From contig NZ_DF970163.1 of assembly GCF_000953855.2 (NCBI RefSeq), positions 1 through 64,000 on the forward strand: 64,000 nucleotides of DNA, written 5' to 3'. This document shows positions 1-8,161 of this stretch, piece by piece (the first letter of the stretch is position 1; each line of letters starts with the position of its first letter). The DNA comes from Mizugakiibacter sediminis (GTDB taxonomy: Bacteria; Pseudomonadota; Gammaproteobacteria; Xanthomonadales; Rhodanobacteraceae). The notes beneath the pieces are model-generated. The model worked only from the letters and a program-made list of their open reading frames with translations. It had not been told where the DNA came from and did no database searches. A program made the translations under genes and the position numbers.

Positions 1-1
1 C

Positions 2-433
2 AACGGCATCGGCCCGCTGCACTGGGACATGGACGCGGCCGCGGTGCGCCGTGCCTGGGGCCGGCCGCTGTATCCGCCGCAGCCGCCCGCCGATGCGCAG
101 GCCTGCTACTACCTGTCGCCGCACGCGGATCGTCGCGACCTGCTGTTCATGCTCGAGGGCGACCGCCTGCGCCGCGTCGACGTGCGCACCGCCGGCAAGG
201 TCGCGCCCGGCGGCGGACGCGTCGGCATGAACGCCGAGACGCTGCGCCGGCTGTACGCCGGCCGCATCGAGGCGCAGCCGCACAAGTACGTCGCCGGCGG
301 GCAGACGCTGGTGGTGACGCCGCCGTTCGGCGGCGCGGCGCGGCTGGTGTTCGAAGTCGGCGCCGACGGCGCGGTGACGGCCTGGCGCATCGGCCTGCCG
401 CCGCAGGTGGACTACGTCGAGGGCTGTTCGTGA
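2..433 (+). CDS. conserved hypothetical protein, 5' end outside window
   Basis: This is the C-terminal part of a protein that enters the window already in frame: codons from base 2 read NGIGPLHWDM before the first ATG at 29. Visible features are a WGRPL segment, a CYYLSP segment, a predicted beta-rich stretch around FMLEGDRLRRVDV, and a C-terminal VDYVEGC. This combination of a GIGP-type repeat and a VEGC tail resembles small exported proteins of unknown function that are common in Xanthomonadales; that is recalled from family memory and was not checked. The signal peptide, if any, would lie upstream of the window. It ends 58 bp before the next gene. No biochemical role is assigned. Confidence 0.6.
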   Translation, partial: NGIGPLHWDMDAAAVRRAWGRPLYPPQPPADAQACYYLSPHADRRDLLFMLEGDRLRRVDVRTAGKVAPGGGRVGMNAETLRRLYAGRIEAQPHKYVAGGQTLVVTPPFGGAARLVFEVGADGAVTAWRIGLPPQVDYVEGCS

Positions 434-491
434 CGCGCCGCGGCGCATCCGCAAAGGCAGCGTGCGTCCCGCACGCGACAAGGGAAACTGC

Positions 492-1532
492 ATGAAACTC
501 GGATCCTTGAAGGAAGGCCGTCGCGACGGCACGCTGGTGGTGGTCAGCCGCGACTTGCAGCGCGCGGTGCGCGCCGACGGCATCGCGCCGACCCTGCAGG
601 CCGCGCTGGACGACTGGGCGCAGTGCGCGCCGCGGCTGAACGCGCTGGCCGAGGCGCTCGCGGCCAGCAGCGCCAGGGGCGCGTTCGATCTCGACATGGC
701 GGCGCTGGCCGCGCCGCTGCCGCGCGCCTACGAGTTCGTCGACGGTTCCGCCTACCTGCCGCACGTCGAGCGCGTGCGCCGCGCGCGCGGCGCCGAGGTG
801 CCCGCCTCGTTCTACACCGACCCGCTGATGTACCAGGCCACCAGCGCGGGCTTCTACGGCCCGCGCGATCCCATCCTCGCCGGCAGCGAGGAGTGGGGCA
901 TCGACCTCGAAGCCGAGGTGGTGGTGGTCACCGACGACGTGCCGATGGGCGTCACGCCGGCGCAGGCGGCCGCGCACATCCAGCTCGTCGGTCTGGTCAA
1001 CGACGTCTCGCTGCGCAACCTGATCCCGGCCGAGCTGGCGAAAGGTTTCGGCTTCCTGCAGTCGAAGCCGCGCTCGGCGCTGTCGCCGGTGTTCGCCACC
1101 CCCGACGAACTGGGCGACGCCTGGCGCGGCGAGAAGCTGCACCTGCCGATGCGCACCTGGATCAACGGCCGCTGGTTCGGCGAGGCCGAATGCGGCGTCG
1201 ACATGCAGTTCAGCTTCGCCGAGCTGGTCGCGCACGCGGCGAAGACGCGCCCGCTCGTCGCTGGCACCCTGGTCGGCTCCGGCACGGTTGCCAACCAGGA
1301 CACGTCGAAGGGCGCCTCCTGCCTGGCCGAGCAGCGCACGGTGGAGACGCTGCGCGACGGCAAGCCGTCGACGCCGTTCCTGAAGTTCGGCGACAGCGTG
1401 CGCATCGACGTCACCGACGCCGGCGGCCGCAGCATCTTCGGCGCCATCGAGCAGCGCGTCGAGCGCGCGCCGGCGCCGCGCCTGACCCGGATCAAGGCGC
1501 GGCCGCCCGCGGGCGCTAGCCTGCGTCCATGA
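492..1532 (+). CDS. fumarylacetoacetate hydrolase family protein
   Basis: The product (346 aa) belongs to the FAH superfamily, metal-dependent hydrolases or lyases cleaving C-C bonds in beta-diketo acids such as fumarylacetoacetate. The first ~75 residues look like the N-terminal domain of bacterial FAHs. The catalytic domain follows, with the acidic metal-ligand segment GIDLEAEVVVVTDD and the downstream SLRNLIP and GFGFLQSKPRS motifs. I chose the ATG at 492 (MKLGSLKEG) over an in-frame GTG at 462 because an AGGGAA Shine-Dalgarno-like stretch lies just before it. It overlaps hemN by 4 bp (ATGA), so the two are probably co-translated. maiA, the previous step of tyrosine/homogentisate degradation, is also in this window (33776) but unlinked. 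The exact substrate is uncertain. Confidence 0.85.
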   Translation: MKLGSLKEGRRDGTLVVVSRDLQRAVRADGIAPTLQAALDDWAQCAPRLNALAEALAASSARGAFDLDMAALAAPLPRAYEFVDGSAYLPHVERVRRARGAEVPASFYTDPLMYQATSAGFYGPRDPILAGSEEWGIDLEAEVVVVTDDVPMGVTPAQAAAHIQLVGLVNDVSLRNLIPAELAKGFGFLQSKPRSALSPVFATPDELGDAWRGEKLHLPMRTWINGRWFGEAECGVDMQFSFAELVAHAAKTRPLVAGTLVGSGTVANQDTSKGASCLAEQRTVETLRDGKPSTPFLKFGDSVRIDVTDAGGRSIFGAIEQRVERAPAPRLTRIKARPPAGASLRP

Positions 1533-2929
1533 ACGCCGTCATCGCCGCCCCTGCCTTCGATCCGGACCTGATCGCGCGCTACGACACGCTCGGACCGCGC
1601 TACACCTCGTACCCCACCGCGCCGCAGTTCCGGCCGGACTTCGGCGAGGCCGAGCTGCGCGCCCACGCGCGCGCCTCCAACGAGGATCCGATCCCGCGCC
1701 CCCTGTCGCTGTACGTGCACGTGCCGTTCTGCATGAGCCCGTGCTTCTACTGCGGCTGCACGCGCATCATCACCCGCGACAAGTCCAAGGCCGACGTCTA
1801 CCTGTCGCGGCTGTACCGCGAGATCGAACTGACCGCGGCGATGTTCGACCGCGACCGGCCGACGGTGCAGTTGCACTTCGGCGGCGGCACGCCGAACTTC
1901 CTCGACGTCGGCCAGATGAGCGAGCTGATGGACTCGCTGGGCCGGCACTTCAGCCTGACGCGCGCGCCGACGCGCGAATTCGGCATCGAGATCGACCCGC
2001 GCTTCGCCGACGCCGACTACGTGCGCGCGCTCGGCCCGCTCGGCTTCAACCGCATGTCGCTCGGCGTGCAGGACTTCGACCCGGCGGTGCAGGCCGCGGT
2101 CAACCGCGTGCAGAGCGTCGAGCAGACGCGCGCGGCGATCGAGGCGGCGCGCGAGGCCGGTTTCCGCTCGGTCAACGTCGACCTGATCTACGGCCTGCCG
2201 CTGCAGACCGTGGACAGCTTCTCGCAGACGCTGGAGAAGGTGATCGCGCTGCGCCCCGACCGCATCGCCGCCTACAGTTACGCGCACATGCCGGAGCTGT
2301 TCAAGGCGCAGCGGCAGATCGACGCCGCGCAGCTGCCCGACGCGGCCACGCGGCTGGCGCTGTTCGCGCGCACGCTGCAGATGCTGACCGCGGCCGGCTA
2401 CGTCTACATCGGCATGGACCACTTCGCGCTGCCGTTCGACGAGCTGGCGCGCGCGCAGCGCGAGGGCGCCCTGCAGCGCAACTTCCAGGGCTACTCCACC
2501 CACGGCGACTGCGACATCATCGCGCTCGGCATGAGCGGCATCAGCCGCATCGGCGACTCCTACAGCCAGAACGCCAAGGATCTGGCGGGCTACTACGCGG
2601 CGTTGGACGCCGGCCGCCTGCCGGTGGCGCGCGGCATCCACCTCGACGAAGACGACCTGATCCGCCGCGCCCTGATCACCGAACTGATGTGCCACGGCCG
2701 CATCGACTACCGCAGCTTCGGTGCGGCCTGGCGCCTCGATTTTCCCGTCTACTTCGCCGAGGAGCTGCTGCGCCTGCGACAGCTTGCCGCGGACGGACTG
2801 GTGGAAATCCGCCAGGATTCGCTGGTGGTGACCTCGCGCGGACGCCTGCTGGTGCGTATCATTGCGATGTGCTTCGACGCCTATCTGGGGCGCCAGGCGC
2901 AGACGGCGCGTTACTCGCGCGCGATCTGA
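1529..2929 (+). CDS. hemN: oxygen-independent coproporphyrinogen III oxidase HemN
   Basis: Radical SAM enzyme (466 aa) that decarboxylates coproporphyrinogen III to protoporphyrinogen IX without O2, a cytosolic step of heme synthesis under anaerobiosis. The HemN-type cluster motif CxxxCxxCxC is present at C68, C72, C75 and C77, preceded by YVHVPF. GGGTPNFL and the later NVDLIYGLP segment match the radical SAM barrel, and the length fits the family (about 455-460 aa). Its ATG overlaps the preceding stop. An Fnr-type regulator follows after 24 bp, then heme-containing NO reductase, so hemN probably supplies heme during denitrification. No Fnr-like box was seen directly upstream, so regulation may start from the FAH promoter. 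Confidence 0.95.
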   Translation: MNAVIAAPAFDPDLIARYDTLGPRYTSYPTAPQFRPDFGEAELRAHARASNEDPIPRPLSLYVHVPFCMSPCFYCGCTRIITRDKSKADVYLSRLYREIELTAAMFDRDRPTVQLHFGGGTPNFLDVGQMSELMDSLGRHFSLTRAPTREFGIEIDPRFADADYVRALGPLGFNRMSLGVQDFDPAVQAAVNRVQSVEQTRAAIEAAREAGFRSVNVDLIYGLPLQTVDSFSQTLEKVIALRPDRIAAYSYAHMPELFKAQRQIDAAQLPDAATRLALFARTLQMLTAAGYVYIGMDHFALPFDELARAQREGALQRNFQGYSTHGDCDIIALGMSGISRIGDSYSQNAKDLAGYYAALDAGRLPVARGIHLDEDDLIRRALITELMCHGRIDYRSFGAAWRLDFPVYFAEELLRLRQLAADGLVEIRQDSLVVTSRGRLLVRIIAMCFDAYLGRQAQTARYSRAI

Positions 2930-2953
2930 GATCCGCACGCCAAGGCTTCCGCG

Positions 2954-3715
2954 ATGAAGGCTGCGAACCCGGCAGGCAGGCTGCCGCCCGATCCGAACCC
3001 GATCGCCGACGACGGCGACGACGTCCGTTTCTGCACCACCTGCGCGTTCAGCGCCTCCTGCCAGGCCAACGGCTACGGCAAGCCGGAGCTGCGCGAGCTG
3101 CACTGCCTGGTCGAGCACGTCGGGCCGTTCCGTGCCGGCGAGCACGTGTTCCGCACGCGCGATCCGTTCAAGGCGGTGTATGCCGTGCGCGCGGGCACGG
3201 TCAAGACCGCAGTGGTAGACGAGAACGGCCGCGAGCAGGTGCTGGGCTTCTATCTGCCGGGCGAGCTGGTCGGCCTGAACGCGATCTATCCCGAGCACTA
3301 CCCCTGCGACGCGGTGGCGCTGGACACCGCCTACTTCTGCCGCTTCTCGTTCCCGGCGATGAGCCAGCTCGCCGCGCGCATGCCGGCGGTGCAGTCGCAC
3401 CTGTTCCGCCTGCTCAGCAAGGAAGTCGGCACCGCCTCGCTGCTGGCCGGCGACTACAGCGCCGACGAGCGCATGGCCGCGTTCCTGGTGGACATGGCCG
3501 ACCGCTACGCCGCGCGCGGCTTCTCGCCGCACAAGTTCCGCCTGAGCATGTCGCGCGGCGACATCGCCAACTACCTGCGCCTCGCCGCGGAGACGGTCAG
3601 CCGCGTGCTCGGCCGCTTCCGCGAGCAGAAGCTGATCCACGTCGACGGCCGCGACGTCGAGATCCTCGACGACGGACGCCTGCGCGCGCAGGCCCGCTGC
3701 ATCCTGCACCGCTGA
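2954..3715 (+). CDS. fnr: Fnr-type oxygen-sensing transcriptional regulator
   Basis: Crp/Fnr-family regulator (253 aa). Cysteines C27, C30 and C36 reproduce the N-terminal CxxC-x5-C of E. coli Fnr (C20, C23, C29). C129, in an ALDTAYFC context, matches the fourth cluster ligand (C122), so it should carry an O2-labile [4Fe-4S] cluster. The cyclic-nucleotide-like barrel spans about residues 55-150. The winged helix has the recognition helix E213-T-V-S216-R217, the E-xx-SR signature that reads TTGA/TCAA half sites. It sits between hemN and quinol NO reductase, and matching half sites lie before norB, nnrS and nirK. It is the obvious local regulator of the denitrification genes, although a genome may encode further paralogues. 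Confidence 0.93.
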   Translation: MKAANPAGRLPPDPNPIADDGDDVRFCTTCAFSASCQANGYGKPELRELHCLVEHVGPFRAGEHVFRTRDPFKAVYAVRAGTVKTAVVDENGREQVLGFYLPGELVGLNAIYPEHYPCDAVALDTAYFCRFSFPAMSQLAARMPAVQSHLFRLLSKEVGTASLLAGDYSADERMAAFLVDMADRYAARGFSPHKFRLSMSRGDIANYLRLAAETVSRVLGRFREQKLIHVDGRDVEILDDGRLRAQARCILHR

Positions 3716-3868
3716 ACCCCGCGCGGCCGGCCGCGCCCGTTCCGTTCGCCCGACGCGGGCCGCAGGCGGAATCCGCCGCGCGGCTGCGCCCGCGCGATGC
3801 GCCGTCGCGGCGCCGCGCGCCGCGTCAGCCGCGTGCGACATCGCGCCGCGGTCCCGCGCCGGCGGCGC

Positions 3869-3882
3869 TTGACCGGGATCAG
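3869..3882. promoter_or_regulatory. Fnr/Dnr-type binding site upstream of norB
   Basis: The sequence TTGACCGGGATCAG is a dyad of the form YTGAY-N4-RTCAG, close to the Fnr/Dnr consensus TTGAT-N4-ATCAA. It ends 66 bp before the norB ATG, a typical activator position relative to a promoter. The local Fnr protein has the matching recognition residues. Binding has not been shown. Confidence 0.6.
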
Positions 3883-3948
3883 CGGCGCGGGCGCCGCGGA
3901 TCGCGAGGATGGGCGCCGTCGGACCGGAGGGTCCCGCGGAGACGCCCG

Positions 3949-6234
3949 ATGAACGCGACACGCAAACTGTGGACCACGCTCGGCCTGCTGCTGGCGGCCT
4001 CGTTCGCGGTCCTGCTGTGGATGGGACGCGAGATCTACCACGCCGCGCCGCCGCTACCCGAGCGCGTGGTCGATGCCGGCGGCCGGCTGCTGTACACGCG
4101 CGACGACATCCTGGCCGGCCGCGACGTCTGGCAGACCACCGGCGGCCAGCAGCTCGGCTCGATCTGGGGCCACGGCGCCTACGTCGCCCCCGACTGGAGC
4201 GCGGACTGGCTGCACCGCGAGGCGCTGGCGCTGCTGGAACGCATGGCGCAGGCGCGCTACGGCGAGGCCTATGCCGCGCTGGACGCCGGGCGCAAGGCCG
4301 GGCTCGAGGCCGAGATGCGCGCCGCGCTCAGGCCGAACACCTACGACGCCGCCACCGGCACGCTGACCGTCTCCGACGACCGCGCCGCCGCCATCCGCGA
4401 AGTCGCCGCGCACTACGAGGCGCTGTTCGGCAGCGACCCCGCGCTGGCGAAGCTGCGCGAGGACTACGCGATGCGCGACGCCACCGTGGACACGGCGGCG
4501 CACCGCCATGCGTTGACCGCGTTCTTTTTCTGGAGCGCGTGGGCGGCGGTGACCGGGCGCCCGGGCGCCGGCGTCAGCTACACGCAGAACTGGCCGTACG
4601 ATCCGCTGGTCGGCAACGAGGCGCCGCCGTCGCTGCTGCTGTGGTCGGTGTTCAGCGTGCTGTTCCTGGTCGCCGGCATCGGCGCGCTGGCCTGGCACCA
4701 CGCCGCGCGCAGGCAGGAGGCGCCGCCGCCGGTGCCGGCCGCCGATCCGCTGGCCGCGCTGGCCATCACGCCGTCGATGCGCGCCACCGCCAAGTACTTC
4801 TGGCTGGTAATCGCGCTGTTCCTCGTGCAGATCCTGCTCGGCGCCACCACCGCGCACTACCAGGTCGAAGGACAGATGGTGTACGGCATGCGCCTGGCCG
4901 ACGTGCTGCCGTACGCGCTGACCCGCACCTGGCACACCGAACTGGCCGTGCTGTGGATCGCCACCGCGTGGCTGGCCACCGGCCTGCTGATCGCGCCGGC
5001 GATCGGCGGCCGCGAACCGCGTTTCCAGCGGCTGGGCGTCAACGTGCTGTTCGGCGCGCTGGTCGCCGTGGTCGTCGGCGCGTTCGCCGGCCAGTGGTTC
5101 GGCGTGATGCAGAAGCTCGGCCTGGCGGAGAACTTCTGGTTCGGTCACCAGGGCTGGGAATACACCGATCTCGGCCGCGTCTGGCAGATCGGCCTGTTCG
5201 CCGGCCTGCTGCTGTGGTTGTTCCTGGTCGGGCGCGCGCTGTGGCCGGCGCTGCGCAGGCGCGACGGCAGCGGCAGCATCGTCGGCCTGCTGTTCCTGTC
5301 CACGGTGGCGATCGCGCTGTTCTACGGCGCGGCGCTGATGTGGGGGCGGCACACGCACATCGCGATGGTCGAGTACTGGCGCTGGTGGGTGGTGCACCTG
5401 TGGGTCGAGGGCTTCTTCGAGGTGTTCGCCACCGCGGTGATCGCCTTCCTGTTCACCCGCTTCGGCCTGGTGCGCGCCGCCACCGCCACCGCCAGCGTGC
5501 TGTTCGCCACCATCGTGTTCATGGCGGGCGGCGTGCTCGGCACGTTCCACCACCTGTACTTCACCGGCACGCCGACCGCGGTGATCGCGCTGGGCGCCTC
5601 GTTCTCCGCGCTGGAAGTGGTGCCGCTGGCGCTGATCGGCTTCGAGGCCTGGGAAACCTGGAAGCACGGCCAGGCCGCGCCGTGGATGGCGCGCTGGCGT
5701 TGGCCGCTGGCGTTCTTCGTCGCGGTGGCGTTCTGGAATCTGGTCGGCGCCGGCCTGTTCGGCTTCCTGATCAACCCGCCGCTGTCGCTGTACTACATGC
5801 AGGGCCTCAACCTGACCGCGCTGCACGGCCATACCGCGCTGTTCGGCGTGTACGGCATGCTCGGCATCGGCCTGATGCTGTTCTGCCTGCGCCTGCTGAA
5901 GCCGGACGCGGTATGGAACGATGCGCTGCTCGGCAAGGCGTTCTGGGCGTTCAACCTCGGCCTGGCGCTGATGGCGCTGTTGACCCTGCTGCCGATGGGC
6001 GTGCTGCAGCTCGAGGCCGTGCTCGGCCGCGGCTACTGGTTCGCGCGCTCCGAGCAGTTCATGCAGCAGCCGATCATCCACCTGCTGGTGTGGCTGCGCG
6101 TGCCCGGCGACACCATCTTCAGCATCGGCGCGCTGCTGATCGGCTGGTTCACGCTGCGTCTGTGGATCGCGCCGCGCACGATGGCCGCGCCGCGCGGCGA
6201 GCCGCTGGCCGCATTGCGGCGCCGCGCCGACTGA
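3949..6234 (+). CDS. norB: quinol-dependent nitric oxide reductase (qNor)
   Basis: Single-subunit NO reductase (761 aa) that oxidises quinol and reduces two NO to N2O in the inner membrane. A first membrane helix is followed by a ~200-residue periplasmic domain, pseudo-cytochrome-c-like and without a CxxCH, which marks the qNor type. About 12 membrane helices of the heme-copper oxidase fold follow. Candidate metal ligands align with the family: H329 and H628 for low-spin heme b, H626 for heme b3, and H483, E487, H534 and H535 for the non-heme iron. The start at 3949 follows a GCGGAGA Shine-Dalgarno-like stretch. An Fnr-type box precedes it and nnrS follows. No separate norC is present, as expected for qNor. 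Confidence 0.95.
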   Translation: MNATRKLWTTLGLLLAASFAVLLWMGREIYHAAPPLPERVVDAGGRLLYTRDDILAGRDVWQTTGGQQLGSIWGHGAYVAPDWSADWLHREALALLERMAQARYGEAYAALDAGRKAGLEAEMRAALRPNTYDAATGTLTVSDDRAAAIREVAAHYEALFGSDPALAKLREDYAMRDATVDTAAHRHALTAFFFWSAWAAVTGRPGAGVSYTQNWPYDPLVGNEAPPSLLLWSVFSVLFLVAGIGALAWHHAARRQEAPPPVPAADPLAALAITPSMRATAKYFWLVIALFLVQILLGATTAHYQVEGQMVYGMRLADVLPYALTRTWHTELAVLWIATAWLATGLLIAPAIGGREPRFQRLGVNVLFGALVAVVVGAFAGQWFGVMQKLGLAENFWFGHQGWEYTDLGRVWQIGLFAGLLLWLFLVGRALWPALRRRDGSGSIVGLLFLSTVAIALFYGAALMWGRHTHIAMVEYWRWWVVHLWVEGFFEVFATAVIAFLFTRFGLVRAATATASVLFATIVFMAGGVLGTFHHLYFTGTPTAVIALGASFSALEVVPLALIGFEAWETWKHGQAAPWMARWRWPLAFFVAVAFWNLVGAGLFGFLINPPLSLYYMQGLNLTALHGHTALFGVYGMLGIGLMLFCLRLLKPDAVWNDALLGKAFWAFNLGLALMALLTLLPMGVLQLEAVLGRGYWFARSEQFMQQPIIHLLVWLRVPGDTIFSIGALLIGWFTLRLWIAPRTMAAPRGEPLAALRRRAD

Positions 6235-6252
6235 GCGGCGGCCGCCAGGGTT

Positions 6253-6314
6253 CCCCGCCCGGCGCAGGGGCCGGGCGGGGCGCTGCGGGGCGGACGGCGC
6301 CGGCCGTCCGCCCC
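6253..6314. terminator. two tandem perfect hairpins after norB
   Basis: The first stem pairs 6253-6262 (CCCCGCCCGG) with 6271-6280 over an 8-nt loop. The second pairs 6287-6298 (GGGGCGGACGGC) with 6303-6314 over a 4-nt loop. Both are perfect and extremely GC-rich. Neither is followed by a T run, so they are terminator-like or RNA 3'-end-stabilising structures rather than clear intrinsic terminators. They separate norB from the Fnr-type box of nnrS. Confidence 0.45.
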
Positions 6315-6320
6315 GACGCG

Positions 6321-6334
6321 TTGACCTGGGTCAG
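6321..6334. promoter_or_regulatory. Fnr/Dnr-type binding site upstream of nnrS
   Basis: The dyad TTGACCTGGGTCAG shares the YTGAC-N4-RTCAG form of the norB site. It ends 85 bp before the nnrS ATG and starts 6 bp after the tandem hairpins. This suggests nnrS has its own anaerobic promoter. Confidence 0.55.
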
Positions 6335-6419
6335 TGCGATGCGGCGCGTCCGCGGCGCATGCTCGACGCTGTCCGGACCATGCCGGCGCCCCTCCGCGAC
6401 GCGCGCCACCCCGCTTCTC

Positions 6420-7676
6420 ATGGACCAGTCCGTCGTCCCGCCGCCCGCCTCGACGCGCCCGCCCGCGCTCGCCGAGCTGCCGCGCATCCTCGCCGCGGCG
6501 CCGCACCGCATGATGTTCTTCGCCGGCGCCGTCGCCGTGCTGGCGAGCATGGGCTGGTGGGCGCTGGAGCTGTCGGCGGGGCGTTGGGGCTGGACCTGGC
6601 TGCCGCAGCCGGCGGTGCCCGCAGGCTGGGCGCACGCGATGTTCGCGCAGTACGGCATGCTCGCGCCGTTCGTCTTCGGCTTCCTGCTGACCGTGTTCCC
6701 GCGCTGGATGAACCAGCCGGAGCTGACGCGCGCGCACTACGTGCCGGTGTTCGGCGGCGTGTTCGGCGGCTACGTGATCGCGCAGGCCGGACTGTTCGGG
6801 CTGCGGCCGCTGCTGGTCGGCGGCGCGGTGCTGATGATGTCCGGCTGGCTGATCGGGTTGTCGCATCTGTTCGGCGTGCTGCGCCGGCATGGGTTCAAGG
6901 ACCGCTGGGCGCTGTCGTGCTTCGGCGCGCTGTCGGTGGGCGCCTGCGGCCTCGCGCTGTTCCTCGCCTTCATGCTCGGCGCCGATCCGCGCCTGGCGCT
7001 TGCGGCGATCAAGCTGGGCACGTTCGGCCTGCTGCTGCCGGTGTACTTCACGGTGGCGCACCGCATGGTGCCGTTCTTCAGCAACAACGTGGTCGCGGGC
7101 TACCGCGTGGTGCGGCCGGCGTGGTCGCTGCCGCTGCTGTGGGCACTGCTCGCCGCGCACCTCGGCTTCGAGTTCGCGCAGGCCCAGCGCTGGCGCTTCC
7201 TCGCCGACCTGCCGCTGGCGCTGTTCTTCCTCGGCCACTGGCTGGCGTGGCAGCCGTGGAAGGCGCGTCGGCCGGGCCTGCTGGCGGTGCTGTACCTCGC
7301 GCTGGCCTGGTTGCCGGCGGCGTTCGCGCTGTTCGGCGCGGACAGCCTGTGCGCGCTGCTGCGCGGCGCCAGTCCGCTGGGACGCGCGCCGGTGCACGCG
7401 CTGACCGTCGGCTTCTTCGGCTCGATGCTGGTGGCGATGGTCACGCGCGTCACGCACGGCCATTCCGGCCGGCCGCTGGCGATGGGGCCGGTGCCCTGGT
7501 TCACCTTCCTCGCCGTGCAGGCGGTGGCGCTCGGCCGCATCGGCGCCGAGTTCGCCGCCGACGCGCCGCGCGCCTACGCGCTGGCCGCGAGCGGCTGGTT
7601 GCTGGCGTTCCTGCCGTGGGCGCTGCGCGCGGCGTACATCTACCTCACGCCGCGCCGCGACGGCCGTCCGGGCTGA
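6420..7676 (+). CDS. nnrS: NnrS family heme-copper membrane protein
   Basis: Polytopic inner-membrane protein (418 aa, about 12 hydrophobic segments) of the NnrS family. These proteins bind heme and copper, are widespread in denitrifiers, and relieve nitrosative stress. Family hallmarks seen are HRMMFF near residue 23, FLLTVFPRWMNQ, the VAHRMVPFFSNN segment, and a late TVGFFGSM..VTRVTHGHSGRP stretch rich in histidines. The start at the ATG (MDQSVVPPP) puts an Fnr-type box 85 bp upstream. It lies between norB and a small SirB2-family gene. It probably protects respiratory iron enzymes while NO is produced by NirK and consumed by qNor. Confidence 0.92.
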   Translation: MDQSVVPPPASTRPPALAELPRILAAAPHRMMFFAGAVAVLASMGWWALELSAGRWGWTWLPQPAVPAGWAHAMFAQYGMLAPFVFGFLLTVFPRWMNQPELTRAHYVPVFGGVFGGYVIAQAGLFGLRPLLVGGAVLMMSGWLIGLSHLFGVLRRHGFKDRWALSCFGALSVGACGLALFLAFMLGADPRLALAAIKLGTFGLLLPVYFTVAHRMVPFFSNNVVAGYRVVRPAWSLPLLWALLAAHLGFEFAQAQRWRFLADLPLALFFLGHWLAWQPWKARRPGLLAVLYLALAWLPAAFALFGADSLCALLRGASPLGRAPVHALTVGFFGSMLVAMVTRVTHGHSGRPLAMGPVPWFTFLAVQAVALGRIGAEFAADAPRAYALAASGWLLAFLPWALRAAYIYLTPRRDGRPG

Positions 7677-7690
7677 GCGGACGGCCGTCG
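7658..7690 (+). terminator. hairpin spanning the nnrS stop codon
   Basis: A perfect 12-bp stem pairs 7658-7669 (CGACGGCCGTCC) with 7679-7690 over a 9-nt loop that contains the nnrS TGA. There is no T run after it, so factor-independent termination is unproven. Confidence 0.4.
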
Positions 7691-7730
7691 TGCGGTACCC
7701 TGCGCGCTTTCCGCTCGCACGGTGAACCGC

Positions 7731-8135
7731 ATGGCGCTGGCCTACTTCTACCCGCAGATCAAGCTGCTGCACATCTGGTGCGTCGCGTTGTCGGGCACGC
7801 TGTTCCTGTTGCGCGGCTCGCTGCGCATGGCCGGCGTCGGCTTCGCCAATCACGCCGCGCTGCGTTATCTGTCCTACGCGATCGACACCACGCTGCTGAC
7901 CGCGGCGCTGATGCTGGTGGCGATCCTGCGCCAGTACCCGTTCGTGCAGGGCTGGCTGACCGTGAAGGTGCTGCTGCTGGCGGTGTACATCGCGCTCGGC
8001 ACGCTGGCGCTGAAGCGCGGGCGCACGCCGCGCGCGCGCGCCGTCGCCTTCGTCGCCGCGCTGGCGGTGTACGCCTTCATCGTCTCGGTGGCGATCGCGC
8101 ACGATCCGCGCGGCGTGTTCGCGCTGCTAAGCTGA
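7731..8135 (+). CDS. SirB2 family small membrane protein
   Basis: Hydrophobic protein (134 aa) with four predicted membrane helices. The N-terminal YPQIKLLHIWCVALSG segment, a conserved histidine-containing start, and the YLSYAIDTTLLTAALML and VKVLLLAVYIALG helices are typical of the SirB2 family, described as an invasion-gene expression regulator but biochemically uncharacterised. I prefer the ATG at 7731, because a GGTGA stretch precedes it, over the GTG at 7722. SirB2 genes are often found near nnrS and NO-related genes, which fits this position 54 bp downstream of nnrS. Its role in NO metabolism is inferred only from context. Confidence 0.8.
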   Translation: MALAYFYPQIKLLHIWCVALSGTLFLLRGSLRMAGVGFANHAALRYLSYAIDTTLLTAALMLVAILRQYPFVQGWLTVKVLLLAVYIALGTLALKRGRTPRARAVAFVAALAVYAFIVSVAIAHDPRGVFALLS

Positions 8136-8161
8136 GGACCGGCCACGGCGAGGGACGGCGC

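Noticed and set aside
854-3961. Very long open frame on the minus strand (over 1000 codons)
   Set aside because: It is antisense to FAH, hemN and fnr, with an Arg/Ala-rich translation typical of GC-rich shadow frames and no domain.
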